Origin: Chloroflexus islandicus | GTDB taxonomy: Bacteria; Chloroflexota; Chloroflexia; Chloroflexales; Chloroflexaceae | Length of the DNA: 64,000 nucleotides | NCBI RefSeq assembly: GCF_001650695.1 | Contig: NZ_LWQS01000082.1 | Coordinates: forward strand, 62,001-126,000 | Direction of reading: 5' to 3' | Shown: positions 16,588 through 24,959 of the stretch, piece after piece | Layout of the letters: the number at the start of each line of letters is the position of its first letter | Numbering within the stretch: position 1 is the first letter of the stretch | Made by a program: the position numbers and the translations under genes | The notes under the pieces: generated by a model | Told to the model about the DNA's origin: nothing | Seen by the model: only the letters and a program-made list of their open reading frames with translations | Database searches by the model: none

Positions 16588-18472
16588 TGCCTGCCAACCG
16601 CCCGGCCTGCCCCAGCGTCGCCGGGCGGAACCGCATCAATACCTGCCGCGCTTCGTTGCGCAGTCCCGGCAGCGCGGTGTAATCGAAATCGGGCGGGATG
16701 CGCCGGTGCTCCATCTTCTGCATACGCGCCACTTCCCGCTCTTGACGGGCAATGTAGCCGCTATACTTGCAGGCGATTTCGAGTTGCTCGGCCACCGCCG
16801 GCGCGAGTTCCGGCAGATCGGGGATGGCGGCGCGGAGCTGGTCGTAGCGCACATCAGGCCGGGCCAACACTTCGGCCACTGTCGCCGGCTGGCTCAGCGG
16901 TTTGATGCCTTGTTCTTCCAACGCCGCGTTGATCGCCGCCGCCGGGTAGATACGCCGCTCGCGCGCTTGCTGCACCGCCTGCTCGGTCTGCGCGCGCCGC
17001 GCTTCAACCACCGCCGCCCGCTCGCCATCCACCAACCCCAGCTCATACGCGAGCGGCGTCAAGCGCAGATCAGCGTTGTCGCCGCGCAAGATCAGCCGGT
17101 ATTCGGCCCGCGAGGTAAACATGCGGTACGGTTCGCGAATCTCTTTGGTGGTCAGGTCGTCGATCAAGACGCCAATGTACGCCTCGGCCCGGCCCAGAAT
17201 GACCGGCGGCTTGCCTTGCACGTAACGCGCCGCATTGATGCCGGCCATCAACCCTTGCGCCGCCGCCTCTTCGTAGCCGGTCGTGCCGTTGATCTGCCCG
17301 GCAAAGAACAAGCCGCGCAGCCGCCGGGTCTGCATATCGGCGGTAATTTCGCCGGTTGCGACCGCGTCATATTCGATAGCGTAGCCGATCCGCATCAGCT
17401 CGACATTGCGCAACGCCGGGATCGAGCGCAGCATCGCCCACTGTACATCTTCGGGCAGCGAGGTGTTGCACCCCTGCACATACACCTCCGAGGTCGTCCA
17501 GCCTTCCGGTTCCAGAAACAGGCTGTGGCGCTCTTTGTCGGCAAAACGCACGATCTTGTCTTCGATGCTCGGACAATAGCGCGGCCCTACCCCTTCGATA
17601 ATGCCACTAAAGAGTGGCGCGCGGTGCAGATTGTCGCGAATAAGGGCGTGAAACTCCGGCGTGGTATGCACTTGATAGCAGGGCAACTGCGGTCGCCAGC
17701 CATCAAGCTGCGGGTGCGGGTAGACCGGCGCCGGCGGGCCGTGATAGTCCGGCGGCGGTATCGTTTCACCCAATTCGGCGTAGTAGTGGCCGAACGTCAG
17801 CGGCTTATCGCTGCCCGGCTGCAATTCGGTCAACGAGAAGTCGATCGTCGCTGCCGCCAGTCGCGGCGGGGTGCCAGTCTTTAGCCGCACCAGCGGGAAC
17901 CCCAGCGCCGCAAGGTCTTCGCTCAACGCCATTGCCGGCGCTTCGCCGGCCCGTCCCGCCCCCCACATTGCCTCACCGGTAATTGCCCGCCCGCGCAAGA
18001 AGGTGCCAGTGGTCAAAATCACCGCCGGCGCGAGGTAGCGCCAGCCGGTGTGGGTCGTCACCGTAAAGCACTGGGTATCAGCGCTCGGCGGCGCAATCCG
18101 TTCCACCATCGCTTGGCGCAGATCGAGATTCGGCACCCGCTCCAGCGTCTCTTTCATCAACCGCGCGTACAACCGCTTATCGCACTGCGCCCGCAACGAT
18201 TGCACCGCCGGCCCTTTGCTCTCGTTCAACAAGCGAATTTGGATCGCACTGCGATCGGTGATGCGACCCATCAAGCCGCCCATCGCGTCAATTTCTCGCA
18301 CCAGATGGCCCTTCGCCGGCCCGCCAATGCTCGGATTGCACGACATATGGGCCAGCTTGTCGAGATCAATTGTTAATAGCAGCGTCCGGCACCCCAGCCG
18401 GGCCGCCGCGTGAGCCGCCTCGCAACCGGCGTGGCCGGCCCCAACGACAATTACATCGTAACGTGTCTGCAT
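16475..18472 (-). CDS. mnmG: tRNA uridine-5-carboxymethylaminomethyl modification enzyme MnmG (GidA)
   Basis: FAD enzyme that, with MnmE, modifies wobble uridine 34 of several tRNAs. ATG 18472 gives 665 aa starting MQTRYDVIVVGAGHAGCEAA (Rossmann FAD site); a TTG at 18505 would add an atypical 11-residue leader. Other signatures are SCNPSIGGPAKGHLVREID, CPSIEDKIVRFADK and GYEEAAAQGLMAGINAA, and the C-terminal [14 protein letters not shown]. After this conserved end, a Pro-rich tail of about 23 residues is encoded within the antisense overlap with the aminotransferase gene. No mnmE is present in the window. Confidence 0.95.
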   Translation of the reverse strand: MQTRYDVIVVGAGHAGCEAAHAAARLGCRTLLLTIDLDKLAHMSCNPSIGGPAKGHLVREIDAMGGLMGRITDRSAIQIRLLNESKGPAVQSLRAQCDKRLYARLMKETLERVPNLDLRQAMVERIAPPSADTQCFTVTTHTGWRYLAPAVILTTGTFLRGRAITGEAMWGAGRAGEAPAMALSEDLAALGFPLVRLKTGTPPRLAAATIDFSLTELQPGSDKPLTFGHYYAELGETIPPPDYHGPPAPVYPHPQLDGWRPQLPCYQVHTTPEFHALIRDNLHRAPLFSGIIEGVGPRYCPSIEDKIVRFADKERHSLFLEPEGWTTSEVYVQGCNTSLPEDVQWAMLRSIPALRNVELMRIGYAIEYDAVATGEITADMQTRRLRGLFFAGQINGTTGYEEAAAQGLMAGINAARYVQGKPPVILGRAEAYIGVLIDDLTTKEIREPYRMFTSRAEYRLILRGDNADLRLTPLAYELGLVDGERAAVVEARRAQTEQAVQQARERRIYPAAAINAALEEQGIKPLSQPATVAEVLARPDVRYDQLRAAIPDLPELAPAVAEQLEIACKYSGYIARQEREVARMQKMEHRRIPPDFDYTALPGLRNEARQVLMRFRPATLGQAGRLAGINPADVAIVLFALERRAEANATPPQSPPLPVPDQPVR

Positions 18473-18653
18473 ATCAGTGTGGCTATCCGAATGGTTATGA
18501 ATCAAGTTTAGTCACATTGTTGAATGTTTGGTCTTTCTCCTCGCCAAGGCGAGGGCACACTGTAGAGGCAAAGCTCCGCCTTACCCCATACGGTGACGCA
18601 ATCGCTTGCAAGCACGAGCGCCAACCGCACAGTGTTGACTCCCGCTCAAGTGG

Positions 18654-18717
18654 GAGATTGCTTCGGTCGGGCGGCATCCAGCGACGCTGGACGCCGCCGC
18701 TCCCTCGCAATGACAAC
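18654..18717. repeat. Dispersed palindromic element (family C: GAGATTGCTTCG ... CTCGCAATGACAAC)
   Basis: The ends GAGATTGCTTCGG and CCCTCGCAATGACAAC flank an inner hairpin (GGCGGCATCCAGCG / CGCTGGACGCCGCC). A shorter copy with the same ends lies at 59477-59515. Elements with these ends are widespread in bacterial genomes as small non-coding palindromes. Confidence 0.65.
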
Positions 18718-18805
18718 GAGACAGCGTCTCGCCGCGCCCCGTTGTCATTATGCGCCGAGCGCAGTGCAGTAACACTGTCTCCTGCGCGCACAAGCGTTAG
18801 AACTT

Positions 18806-18862
18806 TCCCCCACCCCTCGCCCCTCCCCCTCCGGGGGAGGGTTGGGGTGGGGGCCACTTCCT
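18806..18862. repeat. Dispersed GC-rich hairpin (family A module)
   Basis: CCCTCCCCCTCCGGGGGAGGG is a near-perfect palindrome, flanked by CCCCCACCCCTCG and GTTGGGGTGGGGG arms. It matches the Pro/Gly-shadow hairpin module seen at 49561-49644 and 52620-52655. Confidence 0.6.
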
Positions 18863-18930
18863 CGCGCCCAATAACAACCTGTATGTTTCCGTGGCCATTC
18901 CCACCTGCCACGGCAGTACCCAAACGAGCA

Positions 18931-18939
18931 TGGTATAAT
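18931..18939 (+). promoter_or_regulatory. Extended -10 promoter of the receiver-RodZ-like gene
   Basis: TGGTATAAT (18931-18939) is an extended -10 (TGn plus consensus TATAAT), 51 bases before the ATG at 18990. No good -35 is visible, as is usual for extended -10 promoters. Confidence 0.5.
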
Positions 18940-18989
18940 ACCGCCGCGCGCAACAATCATTGTGCGCGCTATATGATAAAGATATCGCT

Positions 18990-19949
18990 ATGCGCACTAT
19001 TCTCATTATAGACGATGATGTCGCCTTCACGGCGAAACTCAAAGAACAACTCAGCGAAGCCGGCTATCGCGTGCTCAATACGAGCATCATTGCCCACGCC
19101 GAACGCGAATGCGCCCGCGAGCACCCCGATCTGGTGTTGCTCGAAGTGCGCACTGAGCGCGATGCCGGTTGGGAAGCGCTTCCGCGGCTGGCGGCCCTGC
19201 AACCGGTGATCGTGCTGAGCAGCGCCGGGTTGGAAGAAGATGTGATGCGCGGGTTTGCTGCCGGCGCTGCCGATTATGTCACTAAACCGTACCGCACCGG
19301 CGAGCTGTTAGCCCGCATTCAAGCCCGTATGCTGCCGGAAGCGCCGGTGATCGCGCCGGCGAAGCCGGTGGCGACCGCCGCTACCGTTGAGGAGACTCCT
19401 GCAATGCCGAGCAAGCGCCGCCCCGCCGAGGAAGAGCCTGAGCCGGTCTTCATGAGCGAGGCCGAAGAACTGGCGCTGCTGCGCAACACCGAGAGCACGC
19501 CGATTCGCCAGTTGACCGAAAGCGAAGAGCAGGCCAGCTTTGGTCGCCGTTTGCGCGCCGAACGCCAGCGCCGCCATTTGACGCTGGTGCAGATCGAGAA
19601 CGATATCAAGGTGCGTATGTATTATTTGCAGGCGATCGAAGATGAACAGTGGTCGCTGTTGCCGCGTGGGCCGGCGGCGTTGCGCATGATGCGCGCCTAC
19701 GCGAGCTATTTCGGCATCGACTCAGCGGCTGCCGAAGCCGAGTATCGCTCGCGCTATCAAGTTGACGAAAAATCGCCGGCGTTCTCATTCACCGTCGGCA
19801 ATGTCAACACGCGCATCACCCGCCGCACCCCGCCCCGCTGGCTGATTATCACGCTCGCGGTTGTGCTGGCGCTCGCCATTGCCGGCGGCGCCATTGCCTA
19901 TTTCGATCCGGCATTCTTTAACCAACTGTTTGGGGCGTTATCGTCATAA
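18990..19949 (+). CDS. Receiver domain - RodZ-like HTH - transmembrane fusion protein
   Basis: A 319-aa fusion. Residues 1-115 form a response-regulator receiver domain (acidic DDD at 8-10, S77/S78, K99 in YVTKPY). Residue 52, where the phosphorylated Asp should be, is Glu (LVLLEVRT). A Pro/Ala/Glu-rich linker (116-183) leads to a RodZ-like helix-turn-helix (184-250: FGRRLRAERQRRHLTLVQIE, YLQAIEDEQWSLLP). One membrane helix (284-303) and a 16-residue tail follow. RodZ links MreB to the cell wall, so a role in shape or polarity is possible but not shown. ATG 18990 was preferred over GTG 18960 because the receiver begins right there. The gene ends before a terminator hairpin. Confidence 0.8.
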   Translation: MRTILIIDDDVAFTAKLKEQLSEAGYRVLNTSIIAHAERECAREHPDLVLLEVRTERDAGWEALPRLAALQPVIVLSSAGLEEDVMRGFAAGAADYVTKPYRTGELLARIQARMLPEAPVIAPAKPVATAATVEETPAMPSKRRPAEEEPEPVFMSEAEELALLRNTESTPIRQLTESEEQASFGRRLRAERQRRHLTLVQIENDIKVRMYYLQAIEDEQWSLLPRGPAALRMMRAYASYFGIDSAAAEAEYRSRYQVDEKSPAFSFTVGNVNTRITRRTPPRWLIITLAVVLALAIAGGAIAYFDPAFFNQLFGALSS

Positions 19950-19954
19950 ATTGG

Positions 19955-19983
19955 GGAGTGCGGCAGTTGCATTGCCGCACTCC
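19955..19983. terminator. Bidirectional hairpin between convergent genes
   Basis: GGAGTGCGGCA (19955-19965) and TGCCGCACTCC (19973-19983) form an 11-bp stem with a 7-base loop between the receiver-RodZ gene and the convergent adenosyltransferase gene. The GTGCGGCAG core matches the palindromes between oleD and oleA (58241-58396), so it may also be a repeat-family member recruited as terminator. Confidence 0.55.
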
Positions 19984-20013
19984 AAACCTCCGGCTCCGCT
20001 CCTCAACCCGCCG

Positions 20014-20553
20014 CTACGGCTTCTGCCACGGCACATCAGCCACACCGGCCCGCGCATTGGCAACACGCGCCGCAACAAACAGAAAATCTGACAACCGGTT
20101 GAGGTATGGCACGATCTCAGGATTGATCGCCTCTTCGGCGGCCAACGAGACGACGACCCGCTCGGCGCGCCGGCAGATGGTGCGGGCCAGATGCAAATAC
20201 GCCGCAGCGGCAGTGCCGCCGGGCAGAATAAACTGCTTGAGCGGCGCTAATTCGGCTTCCATCGCATCGATCTGCGCTTCGAGAAAGGCCGTCATCTCAG
20301 CCGTTACCCGCGGGATGTAGGGCGATTCCTCTGGCGCAGCCAGATCCGATCCCACCACAAACAGTTGGTTTTGCACCACCGCCAGCGCCGCATCGAGCGC
20401 CGGATCAACTCCGGCTGCCCGCACCACGCCAATCGCCGAATTGCATTCATCGGCAGTGCCGTACGCTTCCACCCGCAGCACGTCTTTCCGCACTCGCGGC
20501 CCGCCAAACAGAGCTGTTTCACCGTTATCGCCGGTGCGCGTGTAAATCTTCAT
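20014..20553 (-). CDS. cobO: ATP:cob(I)alamin adenosyltransferase, PduO type
   Basis: Attaches the adenosyl group to reduced corrinoid, making coenzyme B12. The chosen ATG (20553) has AAGGAG upstream and gives 179 aa, the normal size of single-domain PduO enzymes. Family motifs are MKIYTRTGDNGETALFGG (ATP loop), VEAYGTADECNSAIG, FILPGGTAAAAYLHLARTICRRAER and YLNRLSDFLFVAARVAN. PduO enzymes are unrelated to CobA, so the symbol is used loosely. It stands alone and converges on the preceding gene. Confidence 0.92.
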   Translation of the reverse strand: MKIYTRTGDNGETALFGGPRVRKDVLRVEAYGTADECNSAIGVVRAAGVDPALDAALAVVQNQLFVVGSDLAAPEESPYIPRVTAEMTAFLEAQIDAMEAELAPLKQFILPGGTAAAAYLHLARTICRRAERVVVSLAAEEAINPEIVPYLNRLSDFLFVAARVANARAGVADVPWQKP

Positions 20554-20745
20554 GGGATGGCGCTCCTTGCCAGAGGTCTCGATGCCTGATGCTCGCTCTT
20601 CGTAGTATACACGAGAAGCGATCACCAAATTTCGTTATTGCGAAATTGTCCGATCACGTCGCCCAAAGAATCGGCTGCGATCTTGCCAAAATCGCTTTGT
20701 TCCGGCTATCCTTGCAAGTGATGGGAAATACAGAGGAGTATCAAC

Positions 20746-21684
20746 GTGAGCGAGCGACACACGCTAACCCGTTATGCATGGCTCTCGATTGCCGCTGCTG
20801 TGGCGACGATCAGCCTCAAGCTGGTTGCCTATTGGCTGACCGATTCGATCGGTTTGCTGGCCGATGCGCTTGAGTCGCTGGTCAATCTCGCCGCCGCGGT
20901 GATGGCACTCTGGATGCTGACCATCGCTGCCCGTCCCGCCGACCACGATCACGCCTATGGCCACGGCAAAGCCGAGTATTTCGCCGGGGTGATCGAGGGT
21001 GTGCTGATTATTATCGCTGCCGGCGGGATTGGCTGGACGGCGTTCCAACGCCTGTTTGCGCCGCAGCCGCTCGACCATACCGCCGCTGGCTTGGCGGTAG
21101 CCGGCATCGCTACGTTGATTAACGGCACAGTGGCGATGGTGTTGCTCCGCGCTGGCCGCAAACACGACTCGCTCACCCTTGAAGCCGATGGCCAGCATCT
21201 CATGACTGATGTGTGGACGTCGGTTGCCGTCGTGGCCGGGATCGGGTTGGTGGCGCTCACCGGCTGGTATATCCTTGACCCGCTGATTGCATTAGCAGTG
21301 GCGGTGAATATCACCGTGACCGGCATCCAACTGGTGCGCCGCGCAGTGCTGGGGTTGATGGATACGGCCCTGCCCGATGACGAGCTGGCGGCTATTCAGA
21401 CCGCGCTCGCCGATCTCGGCGACTATGGCTGTGATTATCACGCCTTGCGCACCCGCCAATCCGGCGCACGCCGCTTTATCTCGTTTCACCTGCTCGTGCC
21501 CGATACGTGGAGCATTCAGCAGGCGCACGCGATGGCCGAACAGGTTGAGGCTGCGGTGCGCGCCGCGGTACCCAACAGCACTGTCTTCACCCACCTCGAA
21601 CCGCGCAACGATCCGGCGGCGCTGGCCGATATTGCACTCGATCGGGCGGATGAAGCGGAGCACGCCGATCCGGTTGCCCGTTAA
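20746..21684 (+). CDS. Cation diffusion facilitator (CDF) metal transporter
   Basis: A 312-aa inner-membrane antiporter likely exporting a divalent metal (Zn, Fe, Mn or Co). GTG 20746 is preceded by GAGGAG. Six membrane helices cover residues about 10-210. Metal-site motifs are DSIGLLADALESLVN (helix II) and EADGQHLMTDVWTSVAV (helix V), and a GHGKAEYFAGVIEG segment follows helix III. The cytoplasmic domain (about 215-300) has the CDF fold with ISFHLLVPDTWSIQQAH. The metal cannot be assigned. Confidence 0.92.
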   Translation: MSERHTLTRYAWLSIAAAVATISLKLVAYWLTDSIGLLADALESLVNLAAAVMALWMLTIAARPADHDHAYGHGKAEYFAGVIEGVLIIIAAGGIGWTAFQRLFAPQPLDHTAAGLAVAGIATLINGTVAMVLLRAGRKHDSLTLEADGQHLMTDVWTSVAVVAGIGLVALTGWYILDPLIALAVAVNITVTGIQLVRRAVLGLMDTALPDDELAAIQTALADLGDYGCDYHALRTRQSGARRFISFHLLVPDTWSIQQAHAMAEQVEAAVRAAVPNSTVFTHLEPRNDPAALADIALDRADEAEHADPVAR

Positions 21685-21745
21685 CCCCTTGGGGGCCGCC
21701 TCGCGGTGCGGCCCCTGTCTCCGACGATGTCTTGGTGATCAGTCG

Positions 21746-23617
21746 TTACGTGAATGCAAACAACGCCACCTGCACCATCCCCACGATGATAAAGACCACG
21801 ATCACGATTGCAACGATCGCCCCCACAATCGCCCCTGCCCCCACCCCACGCTGCGGACGCAACGGTTCGCCGGCCAGCGTCTGCCGCACGGCCTGCGCAA
21901 GCTGGGCCGGAATGTTCGCCGCTGCCGCCGGCTCAATCCCAACCCAAGCCCAATTATTGTTGGCTACTGGGACGAACAACTTGCGTGCTGGGTAGCGATT
22001 GAGCCTGCTAGGATCGCCGGTTGGCTGCCACACGCCAACGATCAGATCGGCGCTAGCCAGTTGCGCATCGGCGTCAGGCGCACCACCCGCAATCGTAAGC
22101 GCCAGTTGCGGGAACTGTTGGCGTAACACGCCGGCAATCTGCTCCGCTAATGCGCCCTCAGCCAACACCGCTACCCGCACCTGCGCTTGCCGGCTCAATT
22201 CAGCCGCTTCGCGCATCCGGGTGTCGGCGCGCAATGCGAACCCATGTGTGACCAGTACCCCTGCCGCTATCAGGCCAAACGCGATCGCCTGCGCTAGATC
22301 GGCCAGCAAGTTGCCGCTGAATGGCTCACCCAACGCAATGCTAATCAAGCGGAAGAGCATGTAGATCAAGGCCGAGAGTAAGGTGAGCGACGCGACAAAC
22401 AAAAAGCCAAAGAGGTAGATCCGCCGCACCAGTGAGCTGCGTTCGGCAACGCCGGTTTCGCCAGCCATAGCCGCCGCGCGCTGTATCTGCCGCCAGCATA
22501 TTGCCCAGATCGGCAAGCCTGTGACCAAAGTCGCCCCAAACCACGCTAACGGTTCGCGCAGATCGGCGATCGCGTCAGCGCCGGCAAGCCCGCGAATGAT
22601 GACGCTGAGCAGGCCGCCGATCCCAACCAGCGCTGCCACTTGGCCGATCGCAGCCACCAAATACCACGCCAGCCGCCGCACCCCCGCCTGCCGCGGCCCC
22701 TCAGCAATCGCCGCTGCGTCGGTTTGGATGACGGAAGCATGGTAGAGCGCAACCACGGTCAAGACGACCATCGGCGCCACTACGTCGATGAGGTTGCCTT
22801 CGACCTGTAGGCCCAACAGGCCGCGGAACACCCCAGCCAGCAAGAAGGTGGCGTTCGTCACGGCGGTGATGGCAGCGACGACAATCACCAGATACAGGTA
22901 GAACTTGCGGAATGCTGAACCGCGTTCATCTTCATCGGCGCTGGCAAAGAGACGCTGCGCCCGCCACCAATGGCCTAACCAGACAATGAAACCGATAAAC
23001 ACGTTCAGCATAGCGCTGATGAGGAGTTGGACGATGGCGGTGCCGCTCGCTGAGCCGAAAATCAGCCGGATGAGATCCATCACGCCATTCGCCCAGATCA
23101 CCAAGCCGGCCCCAGCGGCAAAGAGCAAGTAAACCCGCCGCACCAGCGCCCCCGCGCCGGCCAGCGGCGCTTGATGGGCATCGTTGCGCGCCACGACGCT
23201 GTGATAGGCAAACAGCGCACCTAACACCAGCGAGGCAATCACACCGTACCAGATTTGCGCTTGCGGATCGGTGCGGCGCGCGCCGCTCAGCAACGCGAAT
23301 ACGGTGTCGAGCAACTCATAGACACTGCCGGTCAACGGGATCAAAAACGCTGCCAGATTGCCATACAAGTAGAGCTTGCGCACCGCTGACGCGCGCTCGT
23401 CAGGATCACGCCGCGCCAGCCGCTCGCCCCATAGCCAGTGGATCAGCCAGAGCGGCAAACAGATCACGAGCGCTGCTAATTGGAACGCGGTTGCGCTGAT
23501 TGATGGCCGGATAGATGCGACCAAAACGCCGTACAGCAGCCAGATCAGCGACCATGCAAATCCTTGCAACCCGATCGTGGCGCTGATGTAGAGATACCAT
23601 CGCCGTACGACTGCCAT
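21746..23617 (-). CDS. DUF5671-type polytopic membrane protein built from six two-helix repeats
   Basis: The 623-aa product is not a known enzyme. Six successive units of about 80-90 residues can be seen, each opening with a V/F-R-R/K-x-YLY-like motif (VVRRWYLYI, AVRKLYLYG, LVRRVYLLF, AFRKFYLYL, VRRLAWYLV, LVRRIYLFG) and ending with a helix holding a His or Trp pair. Each unit has two to three hydrophobic helices. After about residue 490 comes a soluble segment (VAVLAEGALAEQIAGVLRQQ) resembling a ligand-binding fold, then a last membrane helix. ATG 23617 follows GGAGGG by 6 bases and overlaps the stop of the upstream gene (TGATG), so the two are co-translated. Confidence 0.75.
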   Translation of the reverse strand: MAVVRRWYLYISATIGLQGFAWSLIWLLYGVLVASIRPSISATAFQLAALVICLPLWLIHWLWGERLARRDPDERASAVRKLYLYGNLAAFLIPLTGSVYELLDTVFALLSGARRTDPQAQIWYGVIASLVLGALFAYHSVVARNDAHQAPLAGAGALVRRVYLLFAAGAGLVIWANGVMDLIRLIFGSASGTAIVQLLISAMLNVFIGFIVWLGHWWRAQRLFASADEDERGSAFRKFYLYLVIVVAAITAVTNATFLLAGVFRGLLGLQVEGNLIDVVAPMVVLTVVALYHASVIQTDAAAIAEGPRQAGVRRLAWYLVAAIGQVAALVGIGGLLSVIIRGLAGADAIADLREPLAWFGATLVTGLPIWAICWRQIQRAAAMAGETGVAERSSLVRRIYLFGFLFVASLTLLSALIYMLFRLISIALGEPFSGNLLADLAQAIAFGLIAAGVLVTHGFALRADTRMREAAELSRQAQVRVAVLAEGALAEQIAGVLRQQFPQLALTIAGGAPDADAQLASADLIVGVWQPTGDPSRLNRYPARKLFVPVANNNWAWVGIEPAAAANIPAQLAQAVRQTLAGEPLRPQRGVGAGAIVGAIVAIVIVVFIIVGMVQVALFAFT

Positions 23618-24108
23618 CAGCAGCCCTCCTTCTGCTCCCAGCACCACATCCAGATCCGCCAGCCGGAACTGCTGGTCAGTTGCCAGCCGGCAGCCGTTTG
23701 CTCTAATTCCATCGTAAAGGTGTTGCTTGATTGCGAGCTGCCAAACAGACCGCCGCGATAAACGTTCGTCTCCCGTACCGTTACCGTGGCCCGATTGCCG
23801 TTGATCGCGGTATTGATGATCGCGTAGCTCGTATCGCTATCAGAAACGCCAAACCGCTGCAATTGATCGCGCATGGCTTGCGCGCTGCGCGGATAGCCGG
23901 GCAACGTTGGCGAGAGATAGCTATAAGCGCGATCATAATCGCCCCGTTGCACCGCCAGTATGTAATTGAACGCCACGTCTTCCGGGCCGTTGCCGGCGCG
24001 GTATTCCGGTGCGGCGCGCGTTAACACGATCACAACCGCAATAATCGCCAAGACCACGGCGCCGCCGACAATGCCCCATAAAAAGCGGTCGCCCGATTGA
24101 ATGCGCAT
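23617..24108 (-). CDS. Membrane-anchored protein with NTF2-like (DUF4878-type) extracytoplasmic domain
   Basis: The 163-aa product has one N-terminal membrane helix (residues 10-30) and an exported domain with ATP-independent hallmarks of the DUF4878/NTF2-like fold: AFNYILAVQRGDYDRAYSYLSPTLPGY early, followed by a beta-rich half (RATVTVRETNVYRGG, TFTMELEQTAAGWQL). Function unknown. It is translationally coupled to the downstream repeat-built membrane protein, suggesting a joint envelope role. Confidence 0.65.
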   Translation of the reverse strand: MRIQSGDRFLWGIVGGAVVLAIIAVVIVLTRAAPEYRAGNGPEDVAFNYILAVQRGDYDRAYSYLSPTLPGYPRSAQAMRDQLQRFGVSDSDTSYAIINTAINGNRATVTVRETNVYRGGLFGSSQSSNTFTMELEQTAAGWQLTSSSGWRIWMWCWEQKEGC

Positions 24109-24233
24109 ACGCTGATCCCTTTCTTTATCACCAGCAAGATGGTGACGCTATCTGCGCCACAACCTTAAACAAGGCGCAATTCCTCACCCTCTTTTTCCTG
24201 TTTTAGATCAGACGTATTGAACAGCCGAAAAGT

Positions 24234-24842
24234 TCACTGCCGCTGCCGTTCTTGGCGTGGCAGCCATTGATCGTGGTTGCGATAGCGCCGCCGTAATCGC
24301 CGGCCATACCCTCCCAGCAGCCAGTTGCCTTTCGTCACCAGCCAGTCGGCGATTGTGTGCGCGGCGCTGCCGGTGCAGAAGCCGATGACGAAGGCCCATG
24401 TCTCTGTGGGATGCGCTCGTATCAATTCTTGCACCCACGCTGCCCATTCGCGATGGTAGGCCGGCGTCGTCATACCGAGTTGCCCCAGTGACCAGACGAC
24501 GGCAAACGCCAACCCGTACACGACCGCCGCAAAATAGCCGAGCCGCAACAGCGGTGAGATGACCAGACTATGACTCCAAAAGCCGCGATGCGGGATGAGC
24601 CACATATAAGGCCGCCAGATCCAGAAGAAGATCCCCCAGCGGTTGTCGATTGCCGAGTCAATGTCGAGGTCGGGCGAGAACATGATTCCCGATAGCAGAT
24701 GCGCGCCGCCGAGCCAGAGACTATAGGCGAGGGCGGTATCTGGCGCAACCGGCGTGTATTCCAGATAGGCATAATACGCCAGCGGGGTGATCGCTGCGCC
24801 GCTGAGGACAGTAATGAGATCATGGGTGCGAGCAGAGGGCAT
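24234..24842 (-). CDS. DUF2227 putative metal-binding membrane protein
   Basis: ATG 24842 (202 aa) is preferred over a much longer frame with an uncharacteristic Arg-rich leader. The protein starts MPSARTHDLITVLSGAAITP and has four to five hydrophobic segments. The SPDLDIDSAIDNRWG and IPHRGFWSHSLVISPLLR motifs, with clustered Asp and His, are typical of DUF2227 proteins, thought to bind metal. A His-Asp motif (SAAHTIADWLV) lies near the C-terminus. Its true function is unknown. Confidence 0.78.
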   Translation of the reverse strand: MPSARTHDLITVLSGAAITPLAYYAYLEYTPVAPDTALAYSLWLGGAHLLSGIMFSPDLDIDSAIDNRWGIFFWIWRPYMWLIPHRGFWSHSLVISPLLRLGYFAAVVYGLAFAVVWSLGQLGMTTPAYHREWAAWVQELIRAHPTETWAFVIGFCTGSAAHTIADWLVTKGNWLLGGYGRRLRRRYRNHDQWLPRQERQRQ

Positions 24843-24917
24843 AAGCGGCCTTATGGAGCATTTCAGAATAATACGCGGCTGAGCATTCGTGTGCCCGCTC
24901 GATGCGAGCATATCATC

Positions 24918-24926
24918 TGCTATAAT
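24918..24926 (+). promoter_or_regulatory. Extended -10 promoter of the AlbA-type regulator
   Basis: TGCTATAAT (24918-24926) is an extended -10 element 33 bases before ATG 24960. No convincing -35 is present. Confidence 0.45.
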
Positions 24927-24959
24927 AGCACGTGTGTTCGCTCTGTGGCGGAGGTTTGC

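Larger units (their letters stand above)
18473..18930. other. Intergenic region between divergent mnmG and receiver-RodZ gene, holding repeats
   Basis: About 460 bases without a convincing gene. It contains a 7-bp hairpin (CCTCGCC/GGCGAGG near 18540), a family C repeat (18654-18717) and a family A hairpin (18806-18862). Short ORFs here are translations of the repeats. Confidence 0.6.

Noticed and set aside
16514-17884. A 456-codon rightward frame antisense to mnmG
   Set aside because: Arg/His/Pro-rich composition without family motifs, typical of shadows in GC-rich genes. mnmG on the other strand has all its motifs.
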